Shown here one piece after another: positions 18,252 to 28,644 of a stretch of DNA of 64,000 bases. Numbering within the stretch: the first letter of the stretch is position 1; every line of letters begins with the position of its first letter. The notes below the pieces were generated by a model. It did no database searches, had not been told where the DNA came from, and saw only the letters and a program-made list of their open reading frames with translations. Made by a program: the position numbers and the translations under genes. The stretch comes from Verrucomicrobiia bacterium (GTDB lineage Bacteria > Verrucomicrobiota > Verrucomicrobiia > Opitutales > Cerasicoccaceae), in contig JAUIAM010000004.1 of the NCBI GenBank assembly GCA_030425485.1, positions 1 through 64,000 on the forward strand, given 5' to 3'.

Positions 18252-18659
18252 ATGAAAACCCCACCAGTCAGTCGCCGGGACATCCTGATGCGCGGCTTGC
18301 GCGTGCGCTGCCCCAACTGCGGCCAACCCGGGCTCTTTCGCCACTGGTTCCGGCTGCGTCCGCGTTGCCTGCAGTGCGGCTTCAAACTCACCCGCTCGGA
18401 CGGCTTCTTTCTCGGCGCGATGGTCTGGAACTACGGGCTGACGGTTTTTGGCGTCCTGCCCTTTATCCTGCTGGCCACGATCCTAGGCTGGCTGAGCGTC
18501 ACAAGCTGCATCGTGCTCTGCATCGCTGCGGGCTTCATCATCCCGTGCATCACCTACCCCTTCGCCTGGAGCCTGTGGCTGATGAGCTACTACCTCACCC
18601 TCCCCCACGAGCTGCCTGCCAATGAGACAGAGCTCATCCCCACGGACGAGGACGAGTAG
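18252..18659 (+). CDS. DUF983 membrane protein with zinc ribbon
   Basis: 135 aa. An N-terminal zinc ribbon (CPNCG at 20-24 and CLQCGF at 39-44) is followed by GFFLGAMVWNYG and two hydrophobic helices (about 60-105), the plan of DUF983 proteins. Biochemical role unknown. Start at ATG 18252 (MKTPPVSRR); the longer frame upstream overlaps the divergent phosphatase start. Its stop directly abuts the stop of the convergent amidase gene. Confidence 0.8.
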   Translation: MKTPPVSRRDILMRGLRVRCPNCGQPGLFRHWFRLRPRCLQCGFKLTRSDGFFLGAMVWNYGLTVFGVLPFILLATILGWLSVTSCIVLCIAAGFIIPCITYPFAWSLWLMSYYLTLPHELPANETELIPTDEDE

Positions 18660-19964
18660 TCATCGCCAGTTGCGCAATGCATGGAGCAACTCATCCACGC
18701 ACAGGCACTGCCTACTGCAAAAGATAAACTGCACGCCACCGGTGCGCCCCCCCTCCAGCGCAATAGGCACCGTCAAGGCCGGTAATCCGCAAAAGCTGGC
18801 TGGCACGTTCAGTTTGAGCAATTCGGTGCGCAGGTCCGCATCGCAAGCCTCCTTCTTCGGCGTGGCCACGGGGCTGATCGGCATGGCGAGGTAATCATAC
18901 CGCTCAAAGAGCTCCGCGAACGCCCCTGAAGCCGAGCGATGCTTTCCCCAAGCCTGCTCAATCGTGGCCTCATCCCGCACGCGCCCACGGTTGATCCGAT
19001 CCCAGACCACGGGGCTGTATTTTGCTTTCATGGTATCAAGCCAGCGCTTATGAACCTCAAACACCTCCGCATTGCGCAGGGTGTCAAACGCCGGCAACGT
19101 ACCCTTCAGCGATTCCTCCAGCCAGGCGAGCGTCTCGGGGTCACGGTCCAGTTCCAAATAGTGCACCAGTTCGCAGATTGACTTGTCCAGCTCCGGCTCG
19201 ATCGCCACTCCCTGCGGCACATAATAAATACCGCGCAGCCCCCCACAGCGCGAGGGCGAGATCAAGGCGCTGGTTACGCTGGCCATATCATCGGCATGGG
19301 CAGTCATCCACCCCGGAGAATCAAAACTCGGAGCGAGTGGGAAACACCCTTCTTGTGTCCATGTGCCGGGCGAGAGCTTCAGACCGTATAATCCGCAAAA
19401 AGCCGAGGGCACCCGTATCGATCCCGCCGTGTCCGTCCCCAACGCAAGCGGTACCATCCCCGCCGCGACGGCCCAGGCCGAGCCACTACTGGAGCCCCCC
19501 GTCAACGCGCCCGAGACAAGCGGGTGCGGACAGTCGCCGTAGTGGGCATTTTCCCCGCTTAGGCCGAAGGCGAACTCGTTCAACTGGCTCTTACCCGCAT
19601 AGATGGCGCCTCGCTCGATTAACTTCTCCACCAGAGGGGAGGACACGCTCGGCACTTGACGTATATCCGCCAGAAAGGACGAGCCCGCACCCGTCCGCTG
19701 TCCGGCCACGTCAAAGAGGTCTTTCACCACGAAGGGCACCCCCGTCATCCGCCGATCAGGCGAGGTGCGACGAAGGAGCTGCGACTCGATGCACGTCCTT
19801 TCGGGAACGGCAGCGTAGACCGCGCGCTTCAAGTCTTCAGGCAAAGACTGCACTCTGGTCGTGAGCGAATTCAGGTAGGTTTCGCGCTCGTGCCAGAAAC
19901 GATCCTGCCATGTCTCAAAGTCATCCCGAGGGAAGCGGGGAAGATATGTGCTTTGGCTTACCAA
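18660..19964 (-). CDS. Amidase signature family enzyme
   Basis: 434 aa. The Ser-cisSer-Lys triad is visible: Lys81 in PFVVKDLFD, cis-Ser158 in TGGSSSGSA and nucleophile Ser182 in GTDTAGSIR. The spacing (77 and 24) matches GatA/amidase-signature enzymes. No gatB or gatC lies next to it and the C-terminal part is short, so it is more likely a stand-alone amidase (AtzF-like or another amide hydrolase) than the tRNA amidotransferase subunit. Converges on DUF983. Confidence 0.85.
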   Translation of the reverse strand: MVSQSTYLPRFPRDDFETWQDRFWHERETYLNSLTTRVQSLPEDLKRAVYAAVPERTCIESQLLRRTSPDRRMTGVPFVVKDLFDVAGQRTGAGSSFLADIRQVPSVSSPLVEKLIERGAIYAGKSQLNEFAFGLSGENAHYGDCPHPLVSGALTGGSSSGSAWAVAAGMVPLALGTDTAGSIRVPSAFCGLYGLKLSPGTWTQEGCFPLAPSFDSPGWMTAHADDMASVTSALISPSRCGGLRGIYYVPQGVAIEPELDKSICELVHYLELDRDPETLAWLEESLKGTLPAFDTLRNAEVFEVHKRWLDTMKAKYSPVVWDRINRGRVRDEATIEQAWGKHRSASGAFAELFERYDYLAMPISPVATPKKEACDADLRTELLKLNVPASFCGLPALTVPIALEGGRTGGVQFIFCSRQCLCVDELLHALRNWR

Positions 19965-20051
19965 CGTTAGTTTTTAGGTCTGTGTACAGGTAGAACAACA
20001 TCGAGCGCCATTTTAGCATGCCACAGGCCAATTGCCTATACAGTCTAGAAC

Positions 20052-21332
20052 CTATCTGCTCATTAAACTTTGGCTTACGCTCATGATACTCATGAGAATG
20101 CCGAGGGTGAGCACGGCCACGATGAAGAAGGCGGAAGCCAGGGTCAGGCCCGAGATCAAACCGGTGGAAAACTTCACCTTCGACTCCAATTCCTCGGCGT
20201 GGGTTTTATAAACCTCACGGAAACCATCCACCAGGCTCCCTGTGTTTTCGCCGATGCTGATGATGTCCAGATCCAGATCGGGCAACAACTGGTACCGCTT
20301 GAGCGCGGCGGAGAACGGTGCCCCGTCGTTAATCATGGCGCGCGCGGCCTGATAGCGCCCCAGCAGAATGCGATTCTCAATCGTGTTTTCAGACAGGCGA
20401 AGCGTTTCGGTCGTGTTCACGCCATTGCCCAGCAAAATCCCCATCACATTGGTCAGGCGGCAAATCTCCGCATTATAGACAATGCCCTTAATCAGGGGCA
20501 GCTTGAGTAGCCAGCGGTCCGTGGCCAGTCGGCCCTTATCCGACTTCCTCCACTGCAGGATCAAAATCGCCCCAATTAGCACCGCCCCCAGCACAAAGGG
20601 GCCATCCTTGAGCAGGAACTCCGAAAACCCCATCAGTACGCGAGCCGAAAGGTTGAGCTCAGCGTCCATCGCATCGAGCATGGTTTGCAGGCGCGGCATG
20701 AGAAAAAACAGAAAAATCCCCACCACGCCCATGGCCACGGTAATCAAAAATATCGGGTAGGCCAGCGCGGAGAAGAGCTTCTTCTTCAGAGCGGCGTTCC
20801 GCTCCAGGTGGGCGATAAGGTTATCCAGAATGGGGGCGATGTTACCCGTGGCCTCGCCCGCCTCGACCAGGTGCGACATCATCGAGTCGAACACCTCGGG
20901 ATTGGCCCGCATGGACGTGGCCAGGGTGCGCCCTTCGCTCAAGTCCTTATAGACCCGCACGGACAAATCGCGCAGCCCCTCATCGGCCATACGCTGGGTC
21001 ATCAGGTTGACTGCATCGCCGATGGACATTCCGCTCCCGTGCAGTTGATACAGCTTGCGAAAGAACGGCAGCGTCAGGCGCTTATCACTTTTAAAGCGAC
21101 TGAAAAAACCACTGCCCGACGCGCGGGGCTTATCCTGCCTGGCCTGGACGGGAGCAACCTCCACCTCAGCCTTGGCCCGCTTGCTGCGGCGGCCACTGTT
21201 CAAGCGAATCTCAACTGGCTGGATGTTGCTCGCCCGCAGCTTTTGGATGACCTGTCGGCGGTCAGCCGCCTCCAGCGTACCGCTGCGGCTCTTGCCCCCC
21301 TTTTCGATCCCCCTGTAGGAAAATGTCGGCAT
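20052..21332 (-). CDS. gspF: Type II secretion inner-membrane platform protein GspF
   Basis: 426 aa. The N-terminal FSYRGIEKGGKSRSGTLEA is typical of GspF/PilC. Two T2SSF domains follow (about 90-215 and 290-415) with three membrane helices (about 190-215, 245-265 and 395-420). Duplicated motifs include LVEAGEATGNIAPILDNLI and ISIGENTGSLVDGFREV. It is the last gene of the operon, 3 nt after gspE. GspF links the ATPase to the pseudopilus assembly platform. Confidence 0.94.
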   Translation of the reverse strand: MPTFSYRGIEKGGKSRSGTLEAADRRQVIQKLRASNIQPVEIRLNSGRRSKRAKAEVEVAPVQARQDKPRASGSGFFSRFKSDKRLTLPFFRKLYQLHGSGMSIGDAVNLMTQRMADEGLRDLSVRVYKDLSEGRTLATSMRANPEVFDSMMSHLVEAGEATGNIAPILDNLIAHLERNAALKKKLFSALAYPIFLITVAMGVVGIFLFFLMPRLQTMLDAMDAELNLSARVLMGFSEFLLKDGPFVLGAVLIGAILILQWRKSDKGRLATDRWLLKLPLIKGIVYNAEICRLTNVMGILLGNGVNTTETLRLSENTIENRILLGRYQAARAMINDGAPFSAALKRYQLLPDLDLDIISIGENTGSLVDGFREVYKTHAEELESKVKFSTGLISGLTLASAFFIVAVLTLGILMSIMSVSQSLMSR

Positions 21333-21335
21333 GGC

Positions 21336-23033
21336 TTATTTCTCCACCCCGTCCGCGTCACTTTCGTCCGCGATGAGGTCCGCGTAGCGCATGACTTCGT
21401 CCAGCGAGGTAATGCCGCGCTTGCACTGTTCCCAGCCACTGGTCTGCAGCGTGCTCATGCCCTGCCCCTCGGCCTTGTGGCGGATGTCTCGCGCGGAAGC
21501 CTTGTGGATAATCATTTCGTGGATGTCCTCGTTTACGCGCAAAATTTCAAACAAGCCCACGCGCCCGCGGAAACCGAGCTTGCGGCAATGGTCGCAACCC
21601 ACGGGCTCGCGCAACAGGTGCCCATGCTCGATCTCGGACGGCTCCACGTGCAGCGCGACGAGGCACGAGCCCAGACGGGCCAGCTCCATGTCTGCCGGGC
21701 GCTTGCACTTATCGCATAGGCGACGCACCAGACGCTGCGCAATGACCAGCTCCACCGACGAGGCGATGAGGAACGGCTCGATCTCCATGTCGATCAAACG
21801 GGTCAAGGCCCCCGGCGCGTCATTGGTGTGGAGGGTACTCAGCACAAGGTGACCCGTCAGCGAGGCACGAATGGCGATCTCCGCCGTCTCACGGTCACGA
21901 ATTTCCCCCACCATGATGACGTCCGGGTCCTGGCGCAGGACGCTCCTGAGCGTACTGGCAAAGGTCAGCCCGATTTCGTGGTGTACCTGCACCTGGTTCA
22001 CGCCCCCGACCTCGTACTCCACCGGGTCTTCAATCGTGATAATACGGCGACGCGGGTCACGAATTTGCCGCAGAAAGGCGGTCAGCGAAGTCGATTTCCC
22101 CGAGCCGGTCGGGCCCGTGGCGAGGATAATCCCGTGCGGGCGGGCCAGAATCTGGTCGATGCGGCCGATGTCGCGCGGCAGAAACCCCAGGTCTTCAATG
22201 GTGACTGGTTGCGACTTGTTGCTGAGCAGACGCAAGCTCACGCTTTCGCCGTACATCGTGGGCAGCGAGGAGATACGGATGTCGATATCTTCCTTGCCCA
22301 CGGTAAAGCTTATGCGGCCGTCTTGCGGGCGGCGACGTTCGGAAATATTCAGACGCGCCATGATTTTCAGGCGCGAGATGATCGCCCGCTGAAACTGCAC
22401 GAGGTTGTCCGGCACGCGTACCGGCACCAGCTCGCCGTCTATGCGGTAACGGATTTGCAGCGACTCCTTCTGCGGCTCAAAGTGGATGTCCGTCGCACGG
22501 TCGGCGATAGCCTTGGTAATGACCTCGTTGACGAAACGGATCAGCGCCGCATCCTCGTCTTCCTCATCCTGCGTATCGGCGACCTCGGCAAAGCCCTCCA
22601 GCTCATCCGCATCGAGACTGTCCGAGCCCACCCCGAAAACCTGGGTAATCGTTTCGGTAACCTTGCGCGAGGGCCCGAGAAACCAGTGCGGTTGACGCCC
22701 GCAGGCAGCCAGTATCCAGTCGTCCATAACGGAGTCCGGCGGCCACACCGTGACGAGATTCAACGCGCCATCCCCGCCCCCCTCAGACTGCACGGGCAGG
22801 CACTGGTACTCGTGAATCAGACGCAACGGCAGGCTGTCTTCCTGCGAGTCCGAAAGCACGATCGTGTCCACGACCTCAAGCCCGCACTGCGCAGCTAACT
22901 CGGCCATGACCGCATCCTCGTGCTTATCCCAGGCCGTAGCCAAAAAGGCCATACGCTCCTGACGCGGCAGCTCACCAAAGGCTTCCTGCTGCTCCTCACT
23001 CAGACGCGCGATGATGGAATCGGTCAGGTTCAC
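21336..23033 (-). CDS. gspE: Type II secretion ATPase GspE
   Basis: 565 aa hexameric assembly ATPase. Walker [10 protein letters not shown] (307-315), the Asp box region, Walker [14 protein letters not shown] and a His box ([20 protein letters not shown]) are all present. A C-terminal four-Cys zinc module (CDKC ... CDHC) is also seen, typical of GspE. The N-terminal part (1-150) is the N1E/MshEN-type domain with an acidic linker. Lies between gspD and gspF with 3-nt gaps. Confidence 0.95.
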   Translation of the reverse strand: MNLTDSIIARLSEEQQEAFGELPRQERMAFLATAWDKHEDAVMAELAAQCGLEVVDTIVLSDSQEDSLPLRLIHEYQCLPVQSEGGGDGALNLVTVWPPDSVMDDWILAACGRQPHWFLGPSRKVTETITQVFGVGSDSLDADELEGFAEVADTQDEEDEDAALIRFVNEVITKAIADRATDIHFEPQKESLQIRYRIDGELVPVRVPDNLVQFQRAIISRLKIMARLNISERRRPQDGRISFTVGKEDIDIRISSLPTMYGESVSLRLLSNKSQPVTIEDLGFLPRDIGRIDQILARPHGIILATGPTGSGKSTSLTAFLRQIRDPRRRIITIEDPVEYEVGGVNQVQVHHEIGLTFASTLRSVLRQDPDVIMVGEIRDRETAEIAIRASLTGHLVLSTLHTNDAPGALTRLIDMEIEPFLIASSVELVIAQRLVRRLCDKCKRPADMELARLGSCLVALHVEPSEIEHGHLLREPVGCDHCRKLGFRGRVGLFEILRVNEDIHEMIIHKASARDIRHKAEGQGMSTLQTSGWEQCKRGITSLDEVMRYADLIADESDADGVEK

Positions 23034-23036
23034 GGC

Positions 23037-25154
23037 TTATCGGGATTTGGCAGGGCCGTACTGCTTGGTGGGAGTGCGCAGGTCGCGCAAGGGAGGTTCG
23101 GCCGTCTCCTCGTCAAAGATGACGGACATGTCCGGCGTAGTCAGGAACTTCCTCGCCTGCTCGCCATTGTCCAGGTACTCCAGCGTTTTGTCCGCCACCC
23201 GCGTGGCGTCGGTCTGGGTGTAGATCACGGTCGGCTTGATAAAGAGCATCAGCTCACGGCGGGTATTATCATCGCGCTCGGAGTTGAAAATCTCACCGAA
23301 GATCGGGATGTCGCCGAGCAGAAAAACCTTCTGGTCGGTACGGTTGACCTTGGACTCCTGCAAGCCCGCCAGCACGATAATCTCCTGGTCGCTCACGCTG
23401 ACGAATGAGGTTGCCTCGCGCTTGGCAATGATGGGCTGCTCCGTGCCATTGACTTCAACATTGCTGCCCGTGGTGTTCTCCACGATCTGCTCAATCTCCA
23501 TCTGCACGATCCCGTTCGAGCCAATGAGCGGCTTGACCGTGAGCTGGATGCCGACGTCGCGGTACTGCACCGTGTTCGTCACCGAGTCGGTGTTAATGGT
23601 CGAGGTCGCGCTACCGGTGATGAACGGCTGCGACTGGCTGACGTTGATCGTCGCCTCCTGGTTATGCGTCGTCGCGATAACCGGAGCCTGCAGGATGCGC
23701 ACCTTGCCCTTGGAAACAGCCGGGCCGAAGGCCACCGTAAACTCCTTCAGGTCCAGTGTGGTGTTGATGCTAAAGGCTGGGTCGTCACCAATGGACGGCG
23801 TTTGCGTGTTAAAAGAAATACCGCCGATGCCGCTACCCTCACGCTTGATCCCGAGTGCGTTCAAGCCACTGACCTCGTCCTCCTCCAGCGTAACTTCCGC
23901 AATGACCACTTCGATCATCACCTGGGCCAGCACGACGTCGATCTTGTCGATCAAGGCAGACACCTGCTTGATGTCCGTCTTGGTCCCGTAGACGATAATC
24001 GCGTTGCTGCGCTCGTCCGCCACAATGGTGATAAACTGGCTGAACTGGAGGTTGTCCGAGTCGACTCCATCCGAGCCGGGGCGCGGGGCAGACGTCCCGG
24101 GCGTGCCTCCGGGAGGTGTAGGCAGGTTATTGCTCCCGGCGGGAGGAACGTCAGCGGTCTGGTTAATATTGGGCGTATCCTGTTGCAGTGTGTCCGGCTC
24201 GTCCTCGCGGGTCTTCTGCTGCCCGGTGATGACCTCTTCCAACACTGCTTCGACCTCAATGGCCTGGGCATGCTTGATGTAAAACACCTCACTACTGGTC
24301 TGCGGATCGACCTCAATGTCGAAGCTATCGATGATCTTGCGCAGCAGCTCTTCATTGCTGGGGTGTGTGAGCACGACAAGCTGGTTCGTACGCTCGTCCG
24401 ACTCCAGTGTCGTGTTACCAATAAAGTATTTGCTCAGGGAACTGTTCTGGTTGAGCAGCATGCTTTGCAGCCGCGACTGCAACTCGCGCGCCTGCATATT
24501 CTTGAGCTGAAAAAAGTAAACCTGATCCTCGATGGCGTGCGGCTCATCGGCAGTCTGGAGCACGGACTGCACGCGCTGGAGGTTGAGCAGCGTATCGGTC
24601 AGCAGCAGCGCGTTGGCCTTGGGCAAGTTCACAATCTTGCCAATCGGCGAAGGCGACATGATGGGCTCGAGAATATTCTGGTGCTCATTCGCGGCCACGT
24701 TGAGGTACTGCAGGCGCACCATCATGGTGTAAAACTTTTCGCTCGCGGGCAGGTCGCGCGGGTCCACCTGAAGGTACTCGGGCACTTGGCGCACCACGTC
24801 CTGAAACGTCACCGCCTTGATGAACTTCTCGCCGATGGGGGTCAGGGCGATGCCGTTGATGCTGAGCAGACTCTCCAACGCGACAAGGGCCTCCGCCCGC
24901 GAAATCGGGCCATAGCTGTTGAAGGTGATCTTGACCGCGGGAAGGTTCTGCGCCCGGATGACGGACTTGCCGGTAATGAGCTCGATCAGGGAAAGCACCT
25001 GCCCCGCGCTGTCACCAGCAAGATTGATGCTAATCGGCTGCTCGGCATCGACAGGCTCAAGCTGCGCATGGATCGGCAGCGAGAAAACGGCCAGCAGGAG
25101 CGCGCACGTCGCCCACACACGAAGGGGAAAAGAGGATGTTACTGGGGATATCAT
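23037..25154 (-). CDS. gspD: Type II secretion outer-membrane secretin GspD
   Basis: 705 aa from the preferred start. Signal peptide (ending LPIHAQ), then N0/N1-N3 ring domains, a Pro/Gly/Thr-rich linker (about 345-380: DTPNINQTADVPPAG to PGTSAPRPG), and the C-terminal secretin domain with VPVxx-like core segments (FITGSATSTINTDSVTNTVQ, VGIQLTVKPLI, ETSFVSVSDQEIIVLAGLQ in parts). It forms the outer-membrane pore. Alternative in-frame starts are 25169 and 25211; the latter would overlap gspM. No Shine-Dalgarno sequence distinguishes them; the start giving the cleanest signal peptide was chosen. Confidence 0.93.
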   Translation of the reverse strand: MISPVTSSFPLRVWATCALLLAVFSLPIHAQLEPVDAEQPISINLAGDSAGQVLSLIELITGKSVIRAQNLPAVKITFNSYGPISRAEALVALESLLSINGIALTPIGEKFIKAVTFQDVVRQVPEYLQVDPRDLPASEKFYTMMVRLQYLNVAANEHQNILEPIMSPSPIGKIVNLPKANALLLTDTLLNLQRVQSVLQTADEPHAIEDQVYFFQLKNMQARELQSRLQSMLLNQNSSLSKYFIGNTTLESDERTNQLVVLTHPSNEELLRKIIDSFDIEVDPQTSSEVFYIKHAQAIEVEAVLEEVITGQQKTREDEPDTLQQDTPNINQTADVPPAGSNNLPTPPGGTPGTSAPRPGSDGVDSDNLQFSQFITIVADERSNAIIVYGTKTDIKQVSALIDKIDVVLAQVMIEVVIAEVTLEEDEVSGLNALGIKREGSGIGGISFNTQTPSIGDDPAFSINTTLDLKEFTVAFGPAVSKGKVRILQAPVIATTHNQEATINVSQSQPFITGSATSTINTDSVTNTVQYRDVGIQLTVKPLIGSNGIVQMEIEQIVENTTGSNVEVNGTEQPIIAKREATSFVSVSDQEIIVLAGLQESKVNRTDQKVFLLGDIPIFGEIFNSERDDNTRRELMLFIKPTVIYTQTDATRVADKTLEYLDNGEQARKFLTTPDMSVIFDEETAEPPLRDLRTPTKQYGPAKSR

Positions 25155-25182
25155 GGTCACAGAAAACATGGCATCGGGCGCA

Positions 25183-25722
25183 TCACTGCACCGTCTCGTC
25201 GTTGAACTCAAATGAATTTATGATGTAAAGTACATCGTGTTTATCGGGGTTGTTTTTCCCGTCACGGCGGCTTACCTGCACGCTCTCGATCTTGATGTAA
25301 GGCCACTCGCTCTGGACCTTGTTCTCAAAGTCCAGGATCTCGGGCATACCGTCACTCTTCAGGCTGACCCGCATCGTGTGGAGGTTGAGCTTGTCGTCCG
25401 AGCGCGTGCGCGGGGTGTTGATCGTAGGCGTAACTTTCGAGCTGCGGGCCAGGCTGTCAATGCGACCTGCCAGCGACGCCCCCGAGAAGGTGTTCTTAGG
25501 GTTCAGCTGCTCAAGGATGCGCTCGCGATCGGCTTCCAGCACAGGCTCGAGCTGATACCACTGGTCCTGCATCACGAGCATGTCACCCGACTGCTTTAAC
25601 TCGCGCACGACCTTGACATAGGCCCCGACCAGGAAAAAGGACACGATAATCAGGCCACACCAGATCAGCGCACTCAGGAGCACCTTCTCACGCAGACTGA
25701 GTTTTTGAAAAAGCTTACGCAT
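25183..25722 (-). CDS. GspM-like type II secretion assembly protein
   Basis: 179 aa. A short basic N-terminus, one membrane helix (about 14-36), a coiled region and a small ferredoxin-like C-terminal domain give the topology of GspM/PilO proteins. Sequence similarity is weak, as usual for this subunit; position between the GspL-like gene and gspD supports the call. It overlaps the upstream gene by 8 nt. Confidence 0.7.
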   Translation of the reverse strand: MRKLFQKLSLREKVLLSALIWCGLIIVSFFLVGAYVKVVRELKQSGDMLVMQDQWYQLEPVLEADRERILEQLNPKNTFSGASLAGRIDSLARSSKVTPTINTPRTRSDDKLNLHTMRVSLKSDGMPEILDFENKVQSEWPYIKIESVQVSRRDGKNNPDKHDVLYIINSFEFNDETVQ

Positions 25723-26926
25723 CAGACTCCTCCGCTTGGGGTTCGGACTGAGCAGTCGTCGCGCTCTCGGTCGGCGGCAGATAGCGCATACGCAGCTTGA
25801 AGCTCGTGCGGTTGCTACTCGTCTGGTACTCCGGCGGGCTCATCGCCTCGAAGCGACCGGAGGCAATTAGCGCGTCGGCGTAGCGGTTCACCTCACCGAT
25901 GTTCCCTGCGTAGCCGCTGACGAGGATTTCGTTGTCCTTGTTCAGCCGCACCGTGTCGAACTCGATACCGCCGTTCATGAACTTCTCCAGCCGCACCTGA
26001 TTCAGCGCTTCAAGGATCTTAAAGGGTTGGAACGGAGACCCGGCAAACTGCTTCAGGTCGTTTAAGTTCTGCTCTTTCAGCTCGAGTGCCTCGACTTCGG
26101 GCGCCTGGCGGGCAATGCGCTCCAGGCGAGAACCCTGCCACTGCTGCAAAGCAATCAAGCCGACACCGCCCAGGAAAAACACAAGGGCTAAAATTGCCGC
26201 CGCGAGCATCCCCTTCCAAAGTCCGCCCGCTAACTTGCGGGCCTTGCGCTCCTGCTGCTTAAAGCCGGGATCGCGCACGTCAGCCGTCCAGAGTGTATCC
26301 AGATTTTCGATACGTAAATCCGGCATCGGTGAAGGCTCCGCCTCGGGGCTATCGATATGCTGGAGCGCGAAGAGCAGTTCACCGTCTTTGCCCTCGCGTG
26401 CGGTGGCAATGCGCAGGTAGCCCGTAGCGGGGAAAGCTTCCGCAGGCGGCACGAGCTCGCCTGCCTCTTCTTCCTCGACTTCCGGGCGGGGAAGCGGTCT
26501 GTGGGTGAAGCGCACCGGCAGGGGGCACCCATCCTCGTAGTAGGCCGTCGTCAGGCAATCCGCTTCGAGGATGCACTGCTGTTTCCCCTGCGAAGGTCGG
26601 CGCAAAAGCAGCGGCAGAAAACTCGGCAAGACATAGAGCGCGGCATCCCACTCGGCCTGCTCGGTCGGCGGGACGCGGGGGCGGCAGACGGCCATGATGC
26701 AGACCCAGCGGCTGCTGTTGTCCAGCACATAGCCCCAGGCCAACTGCTCCAGAGAAAAGGGTGACATCTCCTCAAGGGTCAACTCCACGAACGAGGGCAC
26801 ATCCGCCGCGAGCATTCCCTCAGGCAGCTCCAGCGTGCGGGTAAAAAACAAGTGCCCGGAAACGTACGACACTGCGGCGCTGACCTCCACGGTATCCTTG
26901 GCTTGATCTGTCGTTTCGGCGGCCAT
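25715..26926 (-). CDS. GspL-like type II secretion assembly protein
   Basis: 403 aa with the GspL plan: a cytoplasmic N-terminal half (actin-like/PilM-like, about 1-215), one membrane helix (about 236-260: GMLAAAILALVFFLGGVGLI), then a periplasmic PilN-like ferredoxin domain (about 300-380, ILVSGYAGNIGEVNRYADAL). It would anchor GspE to the membrane through GspM. An acidic linker is seen around 148-160, and the C-terminus ends in a low-complexity Glu/Ser/Thr tail. Confidence 0.75.
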   Translation of the reverse strand: MAAETTDQAKDTVEVSAAVSYVSGHLFFTRTLELPEGMLAADVPSFVELTLEEMSPFSLEQLAWGYVLDNSSRWVCIMAVCRPRVPPTEQAEWDAALYVLPSFLPLLLRRPSQGKQQCILEADCLTTAYYEDGCPLPVRFTHRPLPRPEVEEEEAGELVPPAEAFPATGYLRIATAREGKDGELLFALQHIDSPEAEPSPMPDLRIENLDTLWTADVRDPGFKQQERKARKLAGGLWKGMLAAAILALVFFLGGVGLIALQQWQGSRLERIARQAPEVEALELKEQNLNDLKQFAGSPFQPFKILEALNQVRLEKFMNGGIEFDTVRLNKDNEILVSGYAGNIGEVNRYADALIASGRFEAMSPPEYQTSSNRTSFKLRMRYLPPTESATTAQSEPQAEESDA

Positions 26927-26927
26927 C

Positions 26928-28001
26928 TTAGTTGATCTCCAAGCTTTCCGTCAGGCGGGTAATGGTAAAGGGATAGTCGGTGCCGGAGCCGCTGGATGCG
27001 TTCTGGCGTCCGCCCCCGGCGCCCTGCTGATCGCCCTCGCCACGATCCCCTGAGCCCGAACCCTGGCTACTCTCAACCTCGGTCAAGGCACTGAGCAGGT
27101 AAGCCTTTTCACCAAAGTTAACCCGTACCTCGACCTTCAGCAGTGTGCAGTCATAGCCCACCGGAAGCCCGTCGACCTGAAAGCCACCCGCCTGGAGGTC
27201 AGCCTTTTCGCGAAAGACGATATCGTCATCGGTGCCGCCGACGCGATCCGTGCCTTCGCGGTAGTCCAGGAAGTAGTCCACATCGAAGCCATGCATCTCG
27301 TACAGGGTCTCCAGCACATCTGTGGGCGCGGTGTTCACGTTGGGATCGGAGGTGGTGTGAAGGGAAAATGCCTTTGTAAATCGGCGGTGGTAATCGTTAG
27401 GAATCCCGTTTTCGTCAAAAAAGAGTTCCTTAAATCCTTGAATATAGCGCAAAGATTCCCAGCTCTTCAAGGGCGCATTCGGGGGAGTTAGGGGGGGCTC
27501 CTCGCCCTCGTAGTAGCGGGATTCGGCCCCGTTGAGCCGCGCATCGTCGTCCTCATCCATCCAGTCCAGCAGCGAATCCGTCATGGTCTCAGCATCGCCG
27601 TAGTCGATCCCCATCATCTCGAAAAAGGCGTTCAGCACCTTCGGGTCGGCCTCCTGGAGGGAGAACTTCCCGCTCTCGTCGGTGATCGTGACCGCGACGG
27701 TGACGCCATCGGGCCAGGTAATCGTCTCGGCATAGGCCAGGGGATCGGCCCAGCCCTGGGCGGGGCCATGCAGCCCACCGTCGATCTCCTCGATTTCGCT
27801 CAGGACGGCCATCGTGGTCTCAAAGGCCGAGAGCCCCACGTAGCGCAGATCATCGCGAGCCACCTGGACGGCTTGTGCGCGGATCTGCATCGTCAGCTCA
27901 TCGAGGATTTTCACCACCAGCACAGAGATGAGCAGGATGAAAAACAATGCCATGAGCAGCACCGCCCCGCGTTGACGCGTCTGCCTAGACCAACGGGACA
28001 T
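26928..28001 (-). CDS. gspK: Type II secretion minor pseudopilin GspK
   Basis: 357 aa. The N-terminal RQRGAVLLMALFFILLISVLV (in part) is a prepilin-like hydrophobic helix, followed by the large GspK body with SAM-like helices (ALTP ... LLDWMDEDDDARLNGAES, NVNTAPTDVLETL). GspK caps the pseudopilus tip with GspI and GspJ. The C-terminus has a Gly/Ser/Gln-rich low-complexity insert (about 310-340). Its start overlaps gspJ by 17 nt. Confidence 0.85.
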   Translation of the reverse strand: MSRWSRQTRQRGAVLLMALFFILLISVLVVKILDELTMQIRAQAVQVARDDLRYVGLSAFETTMAVLSEIEEIDGGLHGPAQGWADPLAYAETITWPDGVTVAVTITDESGKFSLQEADPKVLNAFFEMMGIDYGDAETMTDSLLDWMDEDDDARLNGAESRYYEGEEPPLTPPNAPLKSWESLRYIQGFKELFFDENGIPNDYHRRFTKAFSLHTTSDPNVNTAPTDVLETLYEMHGFDVDYFLDYREGTDRVGGTDDDIVFREKADLQAGGFQVDGLPVGYDCTLLKVEVRVNFGEKAYLLSALTEVESSQGSGSGDRGEGDQQGAGGGRQNASSGSGTDYPFTITRLTESLEIN

Positions 28002-28644
28002 CGGCCTCCTCGGGTGGCAGCAACAGGTCGAAAACCAGTTGGGTGTTATCCTTTGGGTGGGTAAAGTAAATGCGGATCATGTCCGGGAGCGCCAAGCCGC
28101 CCTCGGCCGCATCCTGAAACTCCTGCTCCTCCTCCCAGGTCTGAAACTCCTCGTCGTAGTACGCGTAGGTGATGGCCGTCACGTAGGGCGAGAGCGGCGT
28201 GCGGCGCAGGTCGTCCGCGTCTTCGTTCGCCATCTGGTCAGACTGCCAGAGCAGGTACAGGCCCGCCTCTTCGTCAAAAACGAGGTAGCAATCCAGCTCG
28301 GCCAGGTATTGCCCGCTGTCGACAAACAAGGGCAGCTCGCCATTGATGCGAAAGGCCAGCGCCTCCGCATCCCCCAGGCTGGCTCCGGGTGGTTGCTGGA
28401 TAGAAACCGCAGCCTCGTTTTCCTCGGCGATGGCGTTGGCAAAGGCGAAGTCGAGAAAGCGCACCACGCCGTTCACATGATCCTCATAAGCCGGGCGCTC
28501 CTCCAGGATGGTTTTGAGATTGAACAGGCCAAAGAGGTAGCTCGCGGCTGCCGTCAGGAGCAAGCCGCCCAGAAAAATCGCCATGAGCACCTCCAAAATG
28601 GTGAAGCCCCCGCGCGCCGTCCTATGTATCATCGCCCGCCTCAT
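27985..28644 (-). CDS. gspJ: Type II secretion minor pseudopilin GspJ-like
   Basis: 219 aa with a class III prepilin signal: GGFTILEVLMAIFLGGLLL (Phe14, Glu18) for cleavage by prepilin peptidase. The body is acidic and beta-rich, like GspJ/PilW. Its position between gspI and gspK supports GspJ. The start overlaps the gspI stop by 4 nt (ATGA), so 28644 is well supported. Confidence 0.8.
   Translation of the reverse strand: MRRAMIHRTARGGFTILEVLMAIFLGGLLLTAAASYLFGLFNLKTILEERPAYEDHVNGVVRFLDFAFANAIAEENEAAVSIQQPPGASLGDAEALAFRINGELPLFVDSGQYLAELDCYLVFDEEAGLYLLWQSDQMANEDADDLRRTPLSPYVTAITYAYYDEEFQTWEEEQEFQDAAEGGLALPDMIRIYFTHPKDNTQLVFDLLLPPEEADVPLV

Noticed and set aside
18660-19964. GatA subunit of the tRNA amidotransferase
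   Set aside because: No gatB/gatC nearby and the C-terminal half is shorter and different; a general amidase is safer.
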